From a virus, in IMG/VR virus record IMGVR_UViG_3300036846_000474, positions 1-41,461 of that record: 41,461 nt of DNA. One strand, written 5' to 3'. Positions 7,987-15,079 of this stretch are shown piece after piece; position 1 is the first letter of the stretch; each line of letters starts with the position of its first letter. The translations under genes and the position numbers were made by a program. The notes below the pieces were generated by a model, which saw only the letters and a program-made list of their open reading frames with translations, ran no database searches and was not told where the DNA came from.

Positions 7987-8295
7987 TTAGTTATTTTCGT
8001 GGCGCTCTTCGGCGCGTTTTCGACGAAGCTCGGCGACCGCTTTCGAAGCGGCGAGCAGCGCCGCTAATCCTTCCGGATTACGCTTTCCGAGTTGGAGAAT
8101 ATCTTCATCGGTGGCGAGTCGGAGCTCGGTCTCGGTGAAGCGATGAATCGCTCCGCACTTCGGGCAGATAGTGAAGCCGCTCTTCGCGCTCGGATGTAAA
8201 CCTGAAGCGACGAGCGCATTTTTTGACGGGAAGCCACACTCTGGACATACGAGCGGAGCGGGAAGATTATCGACGGATCGAATGCAGATGGTCAT
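7987..8295 (-). CDS. Zinc-ribbon protein with helical tail
   Basis: 102 aa. Two CxxC knuckles, CPECG at about 17-21 and CPKCG at about 44-48, form a classic zinc ribbon. A long charged amphipathic helix follows (about 60-100), which would suit dimerisation or nucleic-acid contact. It follows the gene ending at 8302 by six bases. The ribosome site is weak, so coupling to the upstream gene is likely. Unknown role; probably a small regulator or adaptor. Confidence 0.7.
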   Translation of the reverse strand: MTICIRSVDNLPAPLVCPECGFPSKNALVASGLHPSAKSGFTICPKCGAIHRFTETELRLATDEDILQLGKRNPEGLAALLAASKAVAELRRKRAEERHENN

Positions 8296-8301
8296 ATTCG
8301 T

Positions 8302-8514
8302 TTACACGTTTCCAACAAACGTTAGTACATCGTCAATCGTGATCTCCTCGTCAGTCCTGATATCTACCCACCGAAGAGGGCCATCCTGCAAAATACTTTC
8401 TCTCGCGGTGACGGCATACTCGATAACTATGCTCTGAAGCGCAACCATCATCAGCGGCGTTAGCCCATTGACGATACGGAGCACTTCATCATTCGTGAAT
8501 CGTCTCGGGTTCAT
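8302..8514 (-). CDS. Hypothetical small protein
   Basis: 70 aa from ATG at 8514, which overlaps the upstream stop as ATGA; a longer frame from 8541 would run far into that gene. It has two amphipathic helices with a hydrophobic run (LTPLMMVALQSIVIEYAV, about 18-35) and an acidic C-terminal half. The run is too interrupted by charge for a sure membrane helix. Not recognised. Confidence 0.6.
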   Translation of the reverse strand: MNPRRFTNDEVLRIVNGLTPLMMVALQSIVIEYAVTARESILQDGPLRWVDIRTDEEITIDDVLTFVGNV

Positions 8515-8732
8515 TTCGTTAAGATGACCTCGAATCCACACTCGAGCGCGTAGGACATTGCGCTGTCGTAATCGTTAAAGTTGGCTATCTGAATAAGGCC
8601 GGTTGGTATTCCGCGGTCGTGTCCGACGAAGCGCGCGCCACTCCAAGCGCGCGCGCGATCGGCGGCTAGCACGATAATGAAGCGACCGAAAATACTCGTC
8701 TCGATCTCGACGCGTTCATACATTTTTGTCAA
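8511..8732 (-). CDS. Hypothetical small alpha/beta protein
   Basis: 73 aa. A TTG start at 8732 overlaps the upstream stop (TTGA) and has GGAG 8 bases before it; an ATG three codons in is the alternative. Strands IFGRFIIVLAAD and TGLIQIANF and a helix YDSAMSYALECG suggest a compact alpha/beta fold resembling small phage proteins of unknown function. No motif was recognised. Confidence 0.6.
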   Translation of the reverse strand: MTKMYERVEIETSIFGRFIIVLAADRARAWSGARFVGHDRGIPTGLIQIANFNDYDSAMSYALECGFEVILTK

Positions 8733-9292
8733 GCGGCTGGCTCCGCGGTATGTTCCGGGGTGTGAATCTTCGCAGGCTTCGAACGGGGAGAAATAGCAAG
8801 CGCGCGGAGCTCGCGCTTTGCATCCCTGATCTCTTTCGGCGATGGTGGTTTGTATGGGCGTCCCATCCGTTTACCGGTTGAGAGCGAGATGAGTTGACGA
8901 CGATGCATCTCCAGCTTTCTTTCTTGGGGATCGGAAGGCCATCCACGTCCACTCTGCGCCGTCGGTCTTTTCTTTTTTACTCCACGATCGATCTGAGGTT
9001 TGGCTTTCCGTGTGGCGCCGCCATGTGAGCCGCTAGCCAGCGCCAGCGGCCGTGATACGGGATCGTCGGCGGAGGAGCGGCATCGCACGTTGGGCAGCGG
9101 ATCGAGAGACCCCAGTACCGTCCCGCGCGCCGGGGATGAAAGTAATGAGCCCATCCTCTCGGCAAGCTCGATCGTAGGTACACCGAGGGCGGTGGCAAAA
9201 ATTTCGATTTGGGCTTCGAGTCTCCCGTGGATGTAGGCGAGACCAACTTCAACTGAGCCTGGCTGGTATGAGTCATCGTGTTTTCGTCTCAC
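8729..9292 (-). CDS. First gene of the minus operon; frame signals disagree in its middle
   Basis: 187 aa from GTG at 9292, which has AGAGGA 8 bases upstream. Residues 1-50 look protein-like (LAYIHGRLEAQIEIF, IELAERMG) and so do about 105-187, a basic helical tail with a GRPYKPPSPKEI segment. The middle (about 55-100) is Ser/Arg-rich and non-protein-like. In exactly that stretch the overlapping frame at 8977-9276 looks authentic and holds a zinc finger. A programmed or accidental frameshift, or two overlapping genes, are both possible. The basic C-terminus suggests DNA binding. Confidence 0.5.
   Translation of the reverse strand: MRRKHDDSYQPGSVEVGLAYIHGRLEAQIEIFATALGVPTIELAERMGSLLSSPARGTVLGSLDPLPNVRCRSSADDPVSRPLALASGSHGGATRKAKPQIDRGVKKKRPTAQSGRGWPSDPQERKLEMHRRQLISLSTGKRMGRPYKPPSPKEIRDAKRELRALAISPRSKPAKIHTPEHTAEPAA
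8977..9276 (-). CDS. Overlapping zinc-finger frame (99 aa)
   Basis: This frame lies inside the 8729-9292 gene. Its last 60 residues (RGWAHYFHPRRAGRYWG, then CPTC, then GRWRWLAAHM and AAPHG) have aromatic and Cys/His spacing expected of a CCHH zinc finger, and normal codon use. Its first 40 residues (PTSTGDSKPKSK) look like an out-of-frame translation. The ATG at 9276 has only a weak ribosome site. It probably represents either the real middle of the gene reached by a frameshift, or a nested gene with a later start. Confidence 0.45.
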   Translation of the reverse strand: MTHTSQAQLKLVSPTSTGDSKPKSKFLPPPSVYLRSSLPRGWAHYFHPRRAGRYWGLSIRCPTCDAAPPPTIPYHGRWRWLAAHMAAPHGKPNLRSIVE

Positions 9293-9449
9293 TCTCTTGT
9301 TCCTCTCGTCATGGTTGGGCGGGAAACGATTTAAGGCGATTTCCGGACCGATCCCGGTCGATCAGGAGCCCGCGTATTGCTCTTCGATTGCTATGGTACG
9401 TACACGGAATTGCACGGAGGAGAATCGCTTTTTTGGGGAATTAATCGAA

Positions 9450-9488
9450 TTGACACAGAGAGTATATCGGCGGTATCGTAATGCGCAA
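9450..9488. promoter_or_regulatory. Overlapping, opposed promoter candidates
   Basis: Plus strand: TTGACA (9450-9455), then 18 bases, then TATCGT (9474-9479). Minus strand: TTGCGC (9488-9483), then 16 bases, then TATACT (9466-9461), firing into the zinc-ribbon operon. The two overlap, so they would exclude each other. Assigned by consensus only. Confidence 0.4.
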
Positions 9489-9634
9489 TTCACAAGGATT
9501 ACATTGTGAATCAAATCAGATGAATTCGAACCAAAATTTTTGCTCTCAGTTCCCATAGACGTTTTAAAAAAGCCTAGAAGATCCAAAATTCGGAGCCTAA
9601 AAAGATCGACAATTCCGGGCCTTGCAACTAGCCG

Positions 9635-9654
9635 GGTTTACTAGACAGTAAACC
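9635..9654. repeat. Perfect inverted repeat, operator or attP half-site candidate
   Basis: GGTTTAC, six bases TAGACA, then GTAAACC. It lies 94 bases before the start of the integrase operon. An operator is the simplest reading. Serine integrase attachment sites are also imperfect palindromes close to the integrase gene, so it could belong to attP. Nothing in the sequence decides between them. Confidence 0.45.
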
Positions 9655-9747
9655 GCTTATGGGTGTGATGGAAAAGTACGGGCCATTAGGATAGGCTTGT
9701 ACGTAACATTTTCCACCTTCAACCGCTTACCGAGAGACGAGGATCTG

Positions 9748-9969
9748 ATGAAGAAAGCGGAAAAAGGGACACTACTGGGAGTTGCGAAAGCCGCTCTCGA
9801 GAATGCCGAAGAAGACGCAATGGAATTGAACGCAATAAAACAAGACCTCGAAAAAGGCAATGACGAAAAAGCTCTCGAGGAAATGCGTGAATACTTCGGC
9901 GTGAAAAAACCACCCGTACGAGAGGAAAGACTTGATGAAAACGAAAACCAGCCAGCAGCAAGAGCGTGA
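9748..9969 (+). CDS. Small charged helical protein upstream of the integrase
   Basis: 73 aa from ATG at 9748, with GAGGATCTG directly upstream; a TTG at 9697 would extend it but lacks a ribosome box. It is almost wholly charged helix (KKAEKGTLLG, EKALEEMREYFGV), with no cysteine or membrane segment. It overlaps the integrase gene by 35 bases, so the two are co-translated. It may regulate the integrase or be a lysogeny factor; the sequence gives no direct hint. Confidence 0.65.
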   Translation: MKKAEKGTLLGVAKAALENAEEDAMELNAIKQDLEKGNDEKALEEMREYFGVKKPPVREERLDENENQPAARA

Positions 9970-11662
9970 CGCCGTCGCGGAACTAATCCGGGTATCGACG
10001 GTTGCCCAGACAGCAGAAGATAAAGCAGGGCTCCTCGCACAACGAGACGCCTGTAAGCGGATCGCGAAGACTCACGATCTCGACGTACGGTGGTCTTATC
10101 AACTCGACGCGATCAGCGGCGCGGCGGTTCAGAAATCCCCGAAGATGCAAGAGCTCCTGAAACTCATTCGGACCGGTACCTGTAAAGGGATCGTGATGAA
10201 AGAGGAATCGCGGCTGATGCGTCCTGACGCGTTCGGCGATCTGAAGATTCTCGAGGAGATCGAAAAAAATCAGGTGAGACTCTATCTCCTCGATACGGTG
10301 ATCGATTTCTCGACGCCGTCGGGGAAGCTCTTCGCGTTTATGAAATTCGGATTCGCCGGTTACGAGCGGTCGATTATTCGCGAGCGTCTCGTCGGCGGAA
10401 AGAATGCAAAGCGCGACCGCGGCGAATGGCACTGCGGGCGTAATACGGTTTCGATCGGCCTGAAGGTGGTACGGGAGGGAAACCGGAACGTGCTCCGGAT
10501 CGATCCGAAAACGATCGGCCGGGTGAAGCGGCTTTTCGAGATGTTTATCTCCGGTCAGACTTCATTCTCGGTTCTGAGCAAGGAGACGGGTATTCGGTAC
10601 ACGAGCGTTAAGGATGTTCTGACGAATCCGATCTATACCGGGTATCACGAGCCGAAGAAAAAAGTACGGCAAGATGGAACGGTCTACCGGGAGGATGGAA
10701 CGATTCGGTACCAGAAGCGGAAAGCGATCCCGGTCGGCGAGCGAATTCGGATCAAGATGCTCGAGGAGGAGCCACCGATTACCGAAGCGGTTTTCAGACA
10801 GGCGCAAAAACTCCTCACGCTGAAACGTTCGATGGCGGTTAGGTTTCGCCAGACGCCGGACAAAGATCCATTTTTATATCGCGGCTTTCTTCGCTGCGCC
10901 GAATGCGGCGAGCGGCTCATCACGGTTTCGTATTCGAATAAGCCGCAGAATTTTTTCGCCGAGTATTACGTCTGTCAGGCGGCGCACGGAGCGCGGAAGC
11001 CGAACGGGACTTGGAAGATTAAGAACGGGACTTGCAAGACTCGCCGGATGCGCCGCGAAATGCTCGAGCCGGTTCTCGATGATCTGATCGTTCAGCGGTT
11101 CGCGAATCCGAAATTCCTCGTCGATCTGGTCGCGGCTCAAGCTGACGAGTCGGAGGATGATGCCGCGGTTCAGGTCGAGCGGCTAAACCTCGAAATCGAG
11201 GAAGCGCGGCGGAGTCTTGAGCGTAATCAGGATTTGTATATCCGCGGCAAGATCGATATCGTGAAGTTCGATCGGATGAATTCGGAGCTCGAGACGGAGC
11301 TCCGCGCGTCGCAAATTGCGCTCGGAAAAATCCGGCCGAATCTGGATAAGATTTCGCCGGAAATGTGGAAGCCGCTCGCGCGCCAGTTCAAGATGTGGAA
11401 GACGTACAAACCGGCGCGGAAGCGCGCTCTACTCTCCGCGATCGCGCCGATTTTCCAAGCGGCCGGATATGCCGGAAAGAAGTACCACGAGACGATTGTA
11501 AAGGTGAAGGGATTCCGGTTGAACCTCACCGGCGCGACGGAAGAATCCAGCGATTTAATAGCGGGAGACGACGAAATCGCTATGTCGGGATTGGTTCATA
11601 GTACGGACCGCTCGTATTCGGTCCCAGATATAAACCAATCACCTATCTACGTGACTTTATAA
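9935..11662 (+). CDS. int: Large serine recombinase (phage integrase)
   Basis: 575 aa from ATG at 9935 (AGAGGA upstream; TTG at 9932 is possible). The resolvase domain spans about 10-155 with nucleophile S21 in IRVST and the arginines R93 and R96 in ESRLMRP. A recombinase domain at about 165-290 includes NPIYTGY. A zinc ribbon uses C321, C324, C347 and C367. A coiled coil at about 405-465 is the part that sets integration versus excision in this family. It catalyses attP x attB exchange through a covalent Ser-DNA link with a 2-bp core. Terminator-like DNA follows. The MerR-like gene at 16607 is a candidate directionality factor. Confidence 0.97.
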   Translation: MKTKTSQQQERDAVAELIRVSTVAQTAEDKAGLLAQRDACKRIAKTHDLDVRWSYQLDAISGAAVQKSPKMQELLKLIRTGTCKGIVMKEESRLMRPDAFGDLKILEEIEKNQVRLYLLDTVIDFSTPSGKLFAFMKFGFAGYERSIIRERLVGGKNAKRDRGEWHCGRNTVSIGLKVVREGNRNVLRIDPKTIGRVKRLFEMFISGQTSFSVLSKETGIRYTSVKDVLTNPIYTGYHEPKKKVRQDGTVYREDGTIRYQKRKAIPVGERIRIKMLEEEPPITEAVFRQAQKLLTLKRSMAVRFRQTPDKDPFLYRGFLRCAECGERLITVSYSNKPQNFFAEYYVCQAAHGARKPNGTWKIKNGTCKTRRMRREMLEPVLDDLIVQRFANPKFLVDLVAAQADESEDDAAVQVERLNLEIEEARRSLERNQDLYIRGKIDIVKFDRMNSELETELRASQIALGKIRPNLDKISPEMWKPLARQFKMWKTYKPARKRALLSAIAPIFQAAGYAGKKYHETIVKVKGFRLNLTGATEESSDLIAGDDEIAMSGLVHSTDRSYSVPDINQSPIYVTL

Positions 11663-11677
11663 CCGTTTAGCAAATCG

Positions 11678-11709
11678 GGCAAATCTGAAGTTCAAAGGTT
11701 TGCCTATTT
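11678..11709 (+). terminator. Weak terminator-like hairpin after the integrase
   Basis: GGCAAATC (11678-11685) pairs with GGTTTGCC (11697-11704) using one G-T pair; the loop is 11 bases and is followed by TATTTTT. It lies 16 bases after the integrase stop and would separate it from the next operon. Moderate stability only. Confidence 0.55.
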
Positions 11710-11729
11710 TTGCGTCTGGAGAATGCGAA

Positions 11730-12476
11730 ATGGAACCGATCAAGAAGCTCGATCTTCCCGGCGTGGGAACGGTCTCGTATATCGATGAAGCGAATCGGCC
11801 GAAAGCTCTGGAGATTGTCGAGGGCTGCGCTCAAGACGGATCGTTTGCCGGAGAGCGCATACGCTGTCTCTGCGTCGCCGGTTGTTCGGCGAATGGAGAG
11901 TGTCCGATTCACGGCGACGGCGGTCATCTGATCTCTCGCGAGGAGCTCTTCGCGCGACTCGAGGAGAGCTATGCGAACGATGCGCGCCGGGATCTGATAC
12001 AGCAACTCCTCTTCGCCGCATCCGATCTCGTGAGACACATGTTATCGGTCGAGGGCGGCGAGTTTCACTGCGCCGGTTGCGGCGGTAGGGCAGAGATCGG
12101 AGCTTTAATGCAACACGATCCGAAATGCCCCGTCGCTCATGTACGCGCGCTCATCGATACGGTAATCCTCGATTCGTTTCCGAAACACAAACCACAAAGA
12201 AGGGAGCAGTCAGCGACCAATGCGAAAAGCGGCGCGATCGCCGGGAATCGATCGCGCTCCGCTTTCGGTGAACCATGGCTAGTAGTTCCCGGCGATGCGG
12301 CTCACTTCGGTCACGAGCTCCTCGTCGATAGCGCCGGGTTCGTCCGCGCGGAAGTGTTCGGACCATATATGACCTCGAGAGGCGTCGCGACGAGAATCGC
12401 GGCTTGTGTGAATTTTTGTACCGACGAGCAGACGATCGATCTCCAACTAAAAAGCTCCAAGAGGATTACAGGATGA
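11730..12476 (+). CDS. Zinc-finger-containing hypothetical protein
   Basis: 248 aa from ATG at 11730, with GGAG 9 bases upstream; an earlier in-frame start at 11700 lies in the terminator. Two cysteine/histidine clusters are visible. The first (CLCVAGC, CPIHGDGGH, about 46-68) is a compact site. The second (FHCAGCGG, then HDPKCPVAH, about 112-138) is a CCCH-type finger common in small phage proteins. The last 80 residues are a separate alpha/beta domain without a recognised motif. First gene of the rightward accessory operon; it overlaps the next gene by ATGA. Confidence 0.65.
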   Translation: MEPIKKLDLPGVGTVSYIDEANRPKALEIVEGCAQDGSFAGERIRCLCVAGCSANGECPIHGDGGHLISREELFARLEESYANDARRDLIQQLLFAASDLVRHMLSVEGGEFHCAGCGGRAEIGALMQHDPKCPVAHVRALIDTVILDSFPKHKPQRREQSATNAKSGAIAGNRSRSAFGEPWLVVPGDAAHFGHELLVDSAGFVRAEVFGPYMTSRGVATRIAACVNFCTDEQTIDLQLKSSKRITG

Positions 12477-12721
12477 CGCGATCGCATCGCCACTGCCGTT
12501 ACTGCGATTGCTCGGACGAGAATCCTTGTCGTCTCGAGAACGGCGAGGATTGCACCGTCAATGAGGAAGACGGCGTATGTAATGCGCGCGCCTGTATCGT
12601 TCTCGCCGGGAAGGATAAGGATGAACGGATTCGCGCCGCGCGGCCGAAGCGCGTCAGTTCCGCGGACATTCATCTGTTAATCAAACGTGGGAATCGGAAA
12701 CCAAAAAAGAAAGTGGCGTAA
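12473..12721 (+). CDS. Cysteine-rich zinc protein
   Basis: 82 aa, ATGA overlap with the upstream gene. The first 45 residues hold eight cysteines (HCRYCDCSDENPC, then EDC, GVCNARAC), the pattern of a small phage zinc finger usually found in accessory clusters. The C-terminal half is strongly basic and ends KPKKKVA, suggesting nucleic-acid contact. Role unknown. Confidence 0.7.
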   Translation: MTRSHRHCRYCDCSDENPCRLENGEDCTVNEEDGVCNARACIVLAGKDKDERIRAARPKRVSSADIHLLIKRGNRKPKKKVA

Positions 12722-12892
12722 ATGTCTAGAGATCGAGATTCAGTTGTACTTTGCGAGTCGTGCGGCAAGGTGATTTATTGGCGTCTTGTTATCGGGTGGA
12801 TTCATCAGGATTCCGGTCTTCCGATGTGCAACCAGACGAGGGCTTGGCCGCAGAATGAGCCGCGAAAAGCCGTACCGATGGGGGAAGAATGA
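12722..12892 (+). CDS. Small zinc-knuckle protein (56 aa)
   Basis: Found by reading: ATG at 12722 is the base after the previous stop, and its own stop overlaps the lipoprotein start (ATGA). A CESCG knuckle at about 11-15 and a later MC/H suggest a partial zinc site. It keeps the tight spacing of the operon on both sides, which supports reality despite its size. Not recognised. Confidence 0.65.
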   Translation: MSRDRDSVVLCESCGKVIYWRLVIGWIHQDSGLPMCNQTRAWPQNEPRKAVPMGEE

Positions 12893-13737
12893 AAAAGCAA
12901 TACGCTCTAGTTGTCGCACTTCTATTAACCGGCTGCGGGCTCCGCCATCACGTTAAGACGGCGACCGCGCCGCGCGCGACCGCGCATCAGGTAACGCTGA
13001 CGTCGAAGAGTGCCGCTTGTAAAGCCGACACGTCATGTCAAAATCCGCCATATAACCAGACGGCGTTTACGAACTGCCTCTGTAACCTTCAGGTATGGAG
13101 AGCGCGCGGGAGTACGGGCGGGTGGGTTCAGCTTCAATCGGCCGGCAGCGCCGCGGTCGATTCGACCGGTACGGCGTGGACGTTCAAAGACAACGATCCG
13201 GGTCTCACTGACGGATCCACTTGGAACTATTACGAGACGGTTTCGTGGCAACAGGACACGACCGGTGCGGTGAGCCCGCCGACTAACACAGTTTTTGTAA
13301 CGGTTCCCACGTCGGCTCCGGCGCATCAGGCGACGCTCAATTACACGTCGTCCGCGTGTACGCTCTCGCAAGGTTGCTGGATTCAGCTTTACCGCGCGAC
13401 GTGCGCGAGCTCAGTCTCGTGTCCGGATTTCAAAACAAATCCCGGCGCGTATACGCAACTAGCGAACGTTCAGATTCCGATCTGGAATACCGACGCGAAC
13501 GGGACTACATGGCAACTGATCGACGCCGATCCCGCGCTCGCCGACGGAACGGCGTACGCGTGGGTTTCGACGCTCTGCTGGGCAAATACCTGTCCCGCGT
13601 ACAGTGACCCGTCTCCGGTGTGGATCGGACTAACGCCAGGTGCGCTCGGAGCTCCGACCGTCGGAGCCGGGAATACCGTTTCAATGATTGAGGTGAAAAA
13701 TGAGGATGCTTATAATCGCTCTCATAGCGATCGCTAG
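12889..13737 (+). CDS. Secreted lipoprotein with two Fn3-like domains
   Basis: 282 aa. The N-terminus is a lipoprotein signal: positive MKKQ, hydrophobic ALVVALLL, lipobox LTGC, so C16 would be acylated and the protein exported. Two copies of one beta-sandwich domain follow (about 34-145 and 150-255). Each begins HQ(V/A)TL, holds paired cysteines, and ends with DPxLxDG-T-W/AxxYxxV and a Ser-Pro strand. The gene product downstream has a third copy. These resemble Fn3 domains of bacterial surface proteins. In a prophage such a lipoprotein could alter the cell surface or block superinfection (inference). It overlaps the next gene by 38 bases. Confidence 0.75.
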   Translation: MKKQYALVVALLLTGCGLRHHVKTATAPRATAHQVTLTSKSAACKADTSCQNPPYNQTAFTNCLCNLQVWRARGSTGGWVQLQSAGSAAVDSTGTAWTFKDNDPGLTDGSTWNYYETVSWQQDTTGAVSPPTNTVFVTVPTSAPAHQATLNYTSSACTLSQGCWIQLYRATCASSVSCPDFKTNPGAYTQLANVQIPIWNTDANGTTWQLIDADPALADGTAYAWVSTLCWANTCPAYSDPSPVWIGLTPGALGAPTVGAGNTVSMIEVKNEDAYNRSHSDR

Positions 13738-14215
13738 TTATGGTCAGGCGCCACCGTCGGCCCCATCCAACCAAGCTCCGGTTTACTACAGCCACTCGAA
13801 GCAGGGTCGAGTCCAAACCCGAGACCCGCGCGCCCCGCGCGCCGGGGGGCATACGGCGACGCTGAACTGGTCGAACACCAGTTGTACGACGACGAAGCTC
13901 TGCTTAATTCAGGCGTACCGTAACGTCTGCGCCAGCCCTACATCGTGCCCGGCGTTCGCGGGTCCGACGGGATGGACGCTACTGCCCAGCGGAAACGTAA
14001 TAGCTACGCCGGGAACTAGCGGCACCACTTGGGTAGCGACCGACACCGACGTTGCGATGCAGGATGCGACGACCTACGTCTGGGTTGCGACGAATAGCTA
14101 TCAGGCGAGTCCTACCGTCTACAGCGCGCCGTCGCCGCCGTGGAGTGGAACCACTAGCGCCGCGCCGGCAGCGCCGCCACCGCCTGCTAATGGGCCGGGA
14201 AACACGATTCAATGA
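13700..14215 (+). CDS. Secreted protein with one Fn3-like domain
   Basis: 171 aa. A short signal peptide (MRMLIIALIAIASYGQ) ends in a likely cleavage site before APP. After a flexible linker it carries one domain (about 50-150) paralogous to the two in the upstream lipoprotein, with the same HTATLNW opening, CLIQAYRNVC pair and YVWVATNS ending. The last 20 residues are Pro/Ala-rich. It is probably soluble in the periplasm or secreted. It is coupled to the lipoprotein gene and may act with it. The ribosome site lies inside the upstream gene (TTGAGG). Confidence 0.7.
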   Translation: MRMLIIALIAIASYGQAPPSAPSNQAPVYYSHSKQGRVQTRDPRAPRAGGHTATLNWSNTSCTTTKLCLIQAYRNVCASPTSCPAFAGPTGWTLLPSGNVIATPGTSGTTWVATDTDVAMQDATTYVWVATNSYQASPTVYSAPSPPWSGTTSAAPAAPPPPANGPGNTIQ

Positions 14216-14296
14216 ACGATCGAGCGTACGTAGCGGAAGTCAATTCACAAAGAAGAGAGGTTTGGTTTTTTGGTTTCAACAGGAATAGGTACTTGG

Positions 14297-14369
14297 GGGG
14301 AAAACTCCAAGGCCAAGGCAAATAATCCTTGGGGCTCGTCTCAGGAAGATTAGCCCCAGATTTTTCCCC
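14297..14369 (+). ncRNA. Candidate three-way-junction RNA element
   Basis: In the 175-base gap before the 14391 gene, GGGGAAAA (14297-14304) pairs perfectly with TTTTCCCC (14362-14369). Inside are CCAAGG (14307-14312, duplicated at 14313-14318) with CCTTGG (14327-14332), and GGGGCT (14331-14336) with AGCCCC (14352-14357). The two inner stems share bases 14331-14332, so they compete or stack. The downstream start codon is 21 bases away. No ORF explains it. Confidence 0.5.
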
Positions 14370-14390
14370 TACGAAAAAGAAAGGTTTTGC

Positions 14391-14756
14391 ATGGACCCTG
14401 ATATCGAGCCCGATCGACTTTGTATATACGTTGGTTTCGGCTGCGTTACCGCAACTGCGCCGACTCAATTAGTTCTAGCGGACTGTCTGAATACCAAGCC
14501 GCTGTTTTCTTGGTGTCACCGTAAATGCTGGGTAAAGGCAAATGACCAAGCTCCGCTCTATGACGAAACCAGCGCGCTTAAAGTCCTTTTCGCAATGCGT
14601 AATAAACCATTCAGGGATTGGCCGCGACCGATCTTTCTTTTTTACTTCAAAGGAACAGGCTGCCGCGCTAGTGCGCACAAGTTAGTAGCGAGTCGGCTGC
14701 CTGCTGATAGCCAAACACTAGAAGACTTTCGACGGTTGTGGGAGTCCCGATTTTAA
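14391..14756 (+). CDS. Hypothetical protein, head of small exported-protein cluster
   Basis: 121 aa, ATG at 14391 with AAAGG upstream; it ends overlapping the next gene as TAATG. It contains about six cysteines without clear spacing and several aromatic strands (PIFLFYFKGTGC). There is no signal peptide. Codon use is a little less GC-rich than its neighbours, suggesting separate acquisition. It precedes the cluster of tiny exported proteins, so a link to lysis or the envelope is possible but unproven. Confidence 0.6.
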   Translation: MDPDIEPDRLCIYVGFGCVTATAPTQLVLADCLNTKPLFSWCHRKCWVKANDQAPLYDETSALKVLFAMRNKPFRDWPRPIFLFYFKGTGCRASAHKLVASRLPADSQTLEDFRRLWESRF

Positions 14757-14911
14757 TGATCAGCCGTCGCATATTCCTCGCGTATCTGCTGGCGCTGGCC
14801 GTGGGAGTCGCGCCACAGACGAAGCCTAAGCCGAAAGCGAAGCCGCGGAAACCGCGGCCGCCGAAGCCGAATCCACCTCAACCGATACCAGCCAAGAACA
14901 CGATTTCGTAA
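14756..14911 (+). CDS. Tiny exported Lys/Pro-rich protein (51 aa)
   Basis: Found by reading. ATG at 14756 overlaps the previous stop. It has a twin-Arg, hydrophobic N-terminal signal or anchor (ISRRIFLAYLLALAVGVA), then a repetitive Lys-Pro segment (KPKPKAKPRKPRPP) and a short polar end. Such cationic proline-rich tails span or bind the envelope, as in TonB-like or spanin linkers. It directly precedes a lipoprotein gene, hence a possible inner-membrane spanin partner, though no coiled coil is present. Confidence 0.6.
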   Translation: MISRRIFLAYLLALAVGVAPQTKPKPKAKPRKPRPPKPNPPQPIPAKNTIS

Positions 14912-15079
14912 ATGACGATTCAGAAGGAAGCCAGCTATACGGCGTTACTCGCGGTGCTCTTACTCGCCGGGTGTCACGTCGCGATAAATACGCGGAAAGA
15001 CGCTCCGCGCGCCGAATGTAAATGCACGACGACCGCGCCGCCACCGCAGCCACAATCGAAGGAGGAATATCAAAAATGA
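14912..15079 (+). CDS. Tiny lipoprotein, outer-spanin (Rz1-like) candidate
   Basis: 55 aa, found by reading; ATG is the base after the upstream stop. A hydrophobic run ends in lipobox LLLAGC (C21), so the mature peptide of about 35 residues would be a lipoprotein. It is Pro-rich near its end (APPPQPQ), as outer-membrane spanins such as Rz1 often are. Its stop overlaps the next start as ATGA, and GGAGG for the next gene lies inside it. Alternative: a small surface or exclusion lipoprotein. Confidence 0.6.
   Translation: MTIQKEASYTALLAVLLLAGCHVAINTRKDAPRAECKCTTTAPPPQPQSKEEYQK

Larger units (their letters stand above)
9293..9747. promoter_or_regulatory. Divergent control region between the minus operon and the integrase
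   Basis: A 455-base gap without a convincing gene, more AT-rich than its surroundings around 9500-9600. It holds opposed promoter candidates near 9450-9490 and a perfect inverted repeat at 9635-9654. Short frames on both strands here lack ribosome sites and sensible composition. It is the natural place for the lysogeny switch and perhaps the phage attachment site. No repressor gene was identified next to it. Confidence 0.65.
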
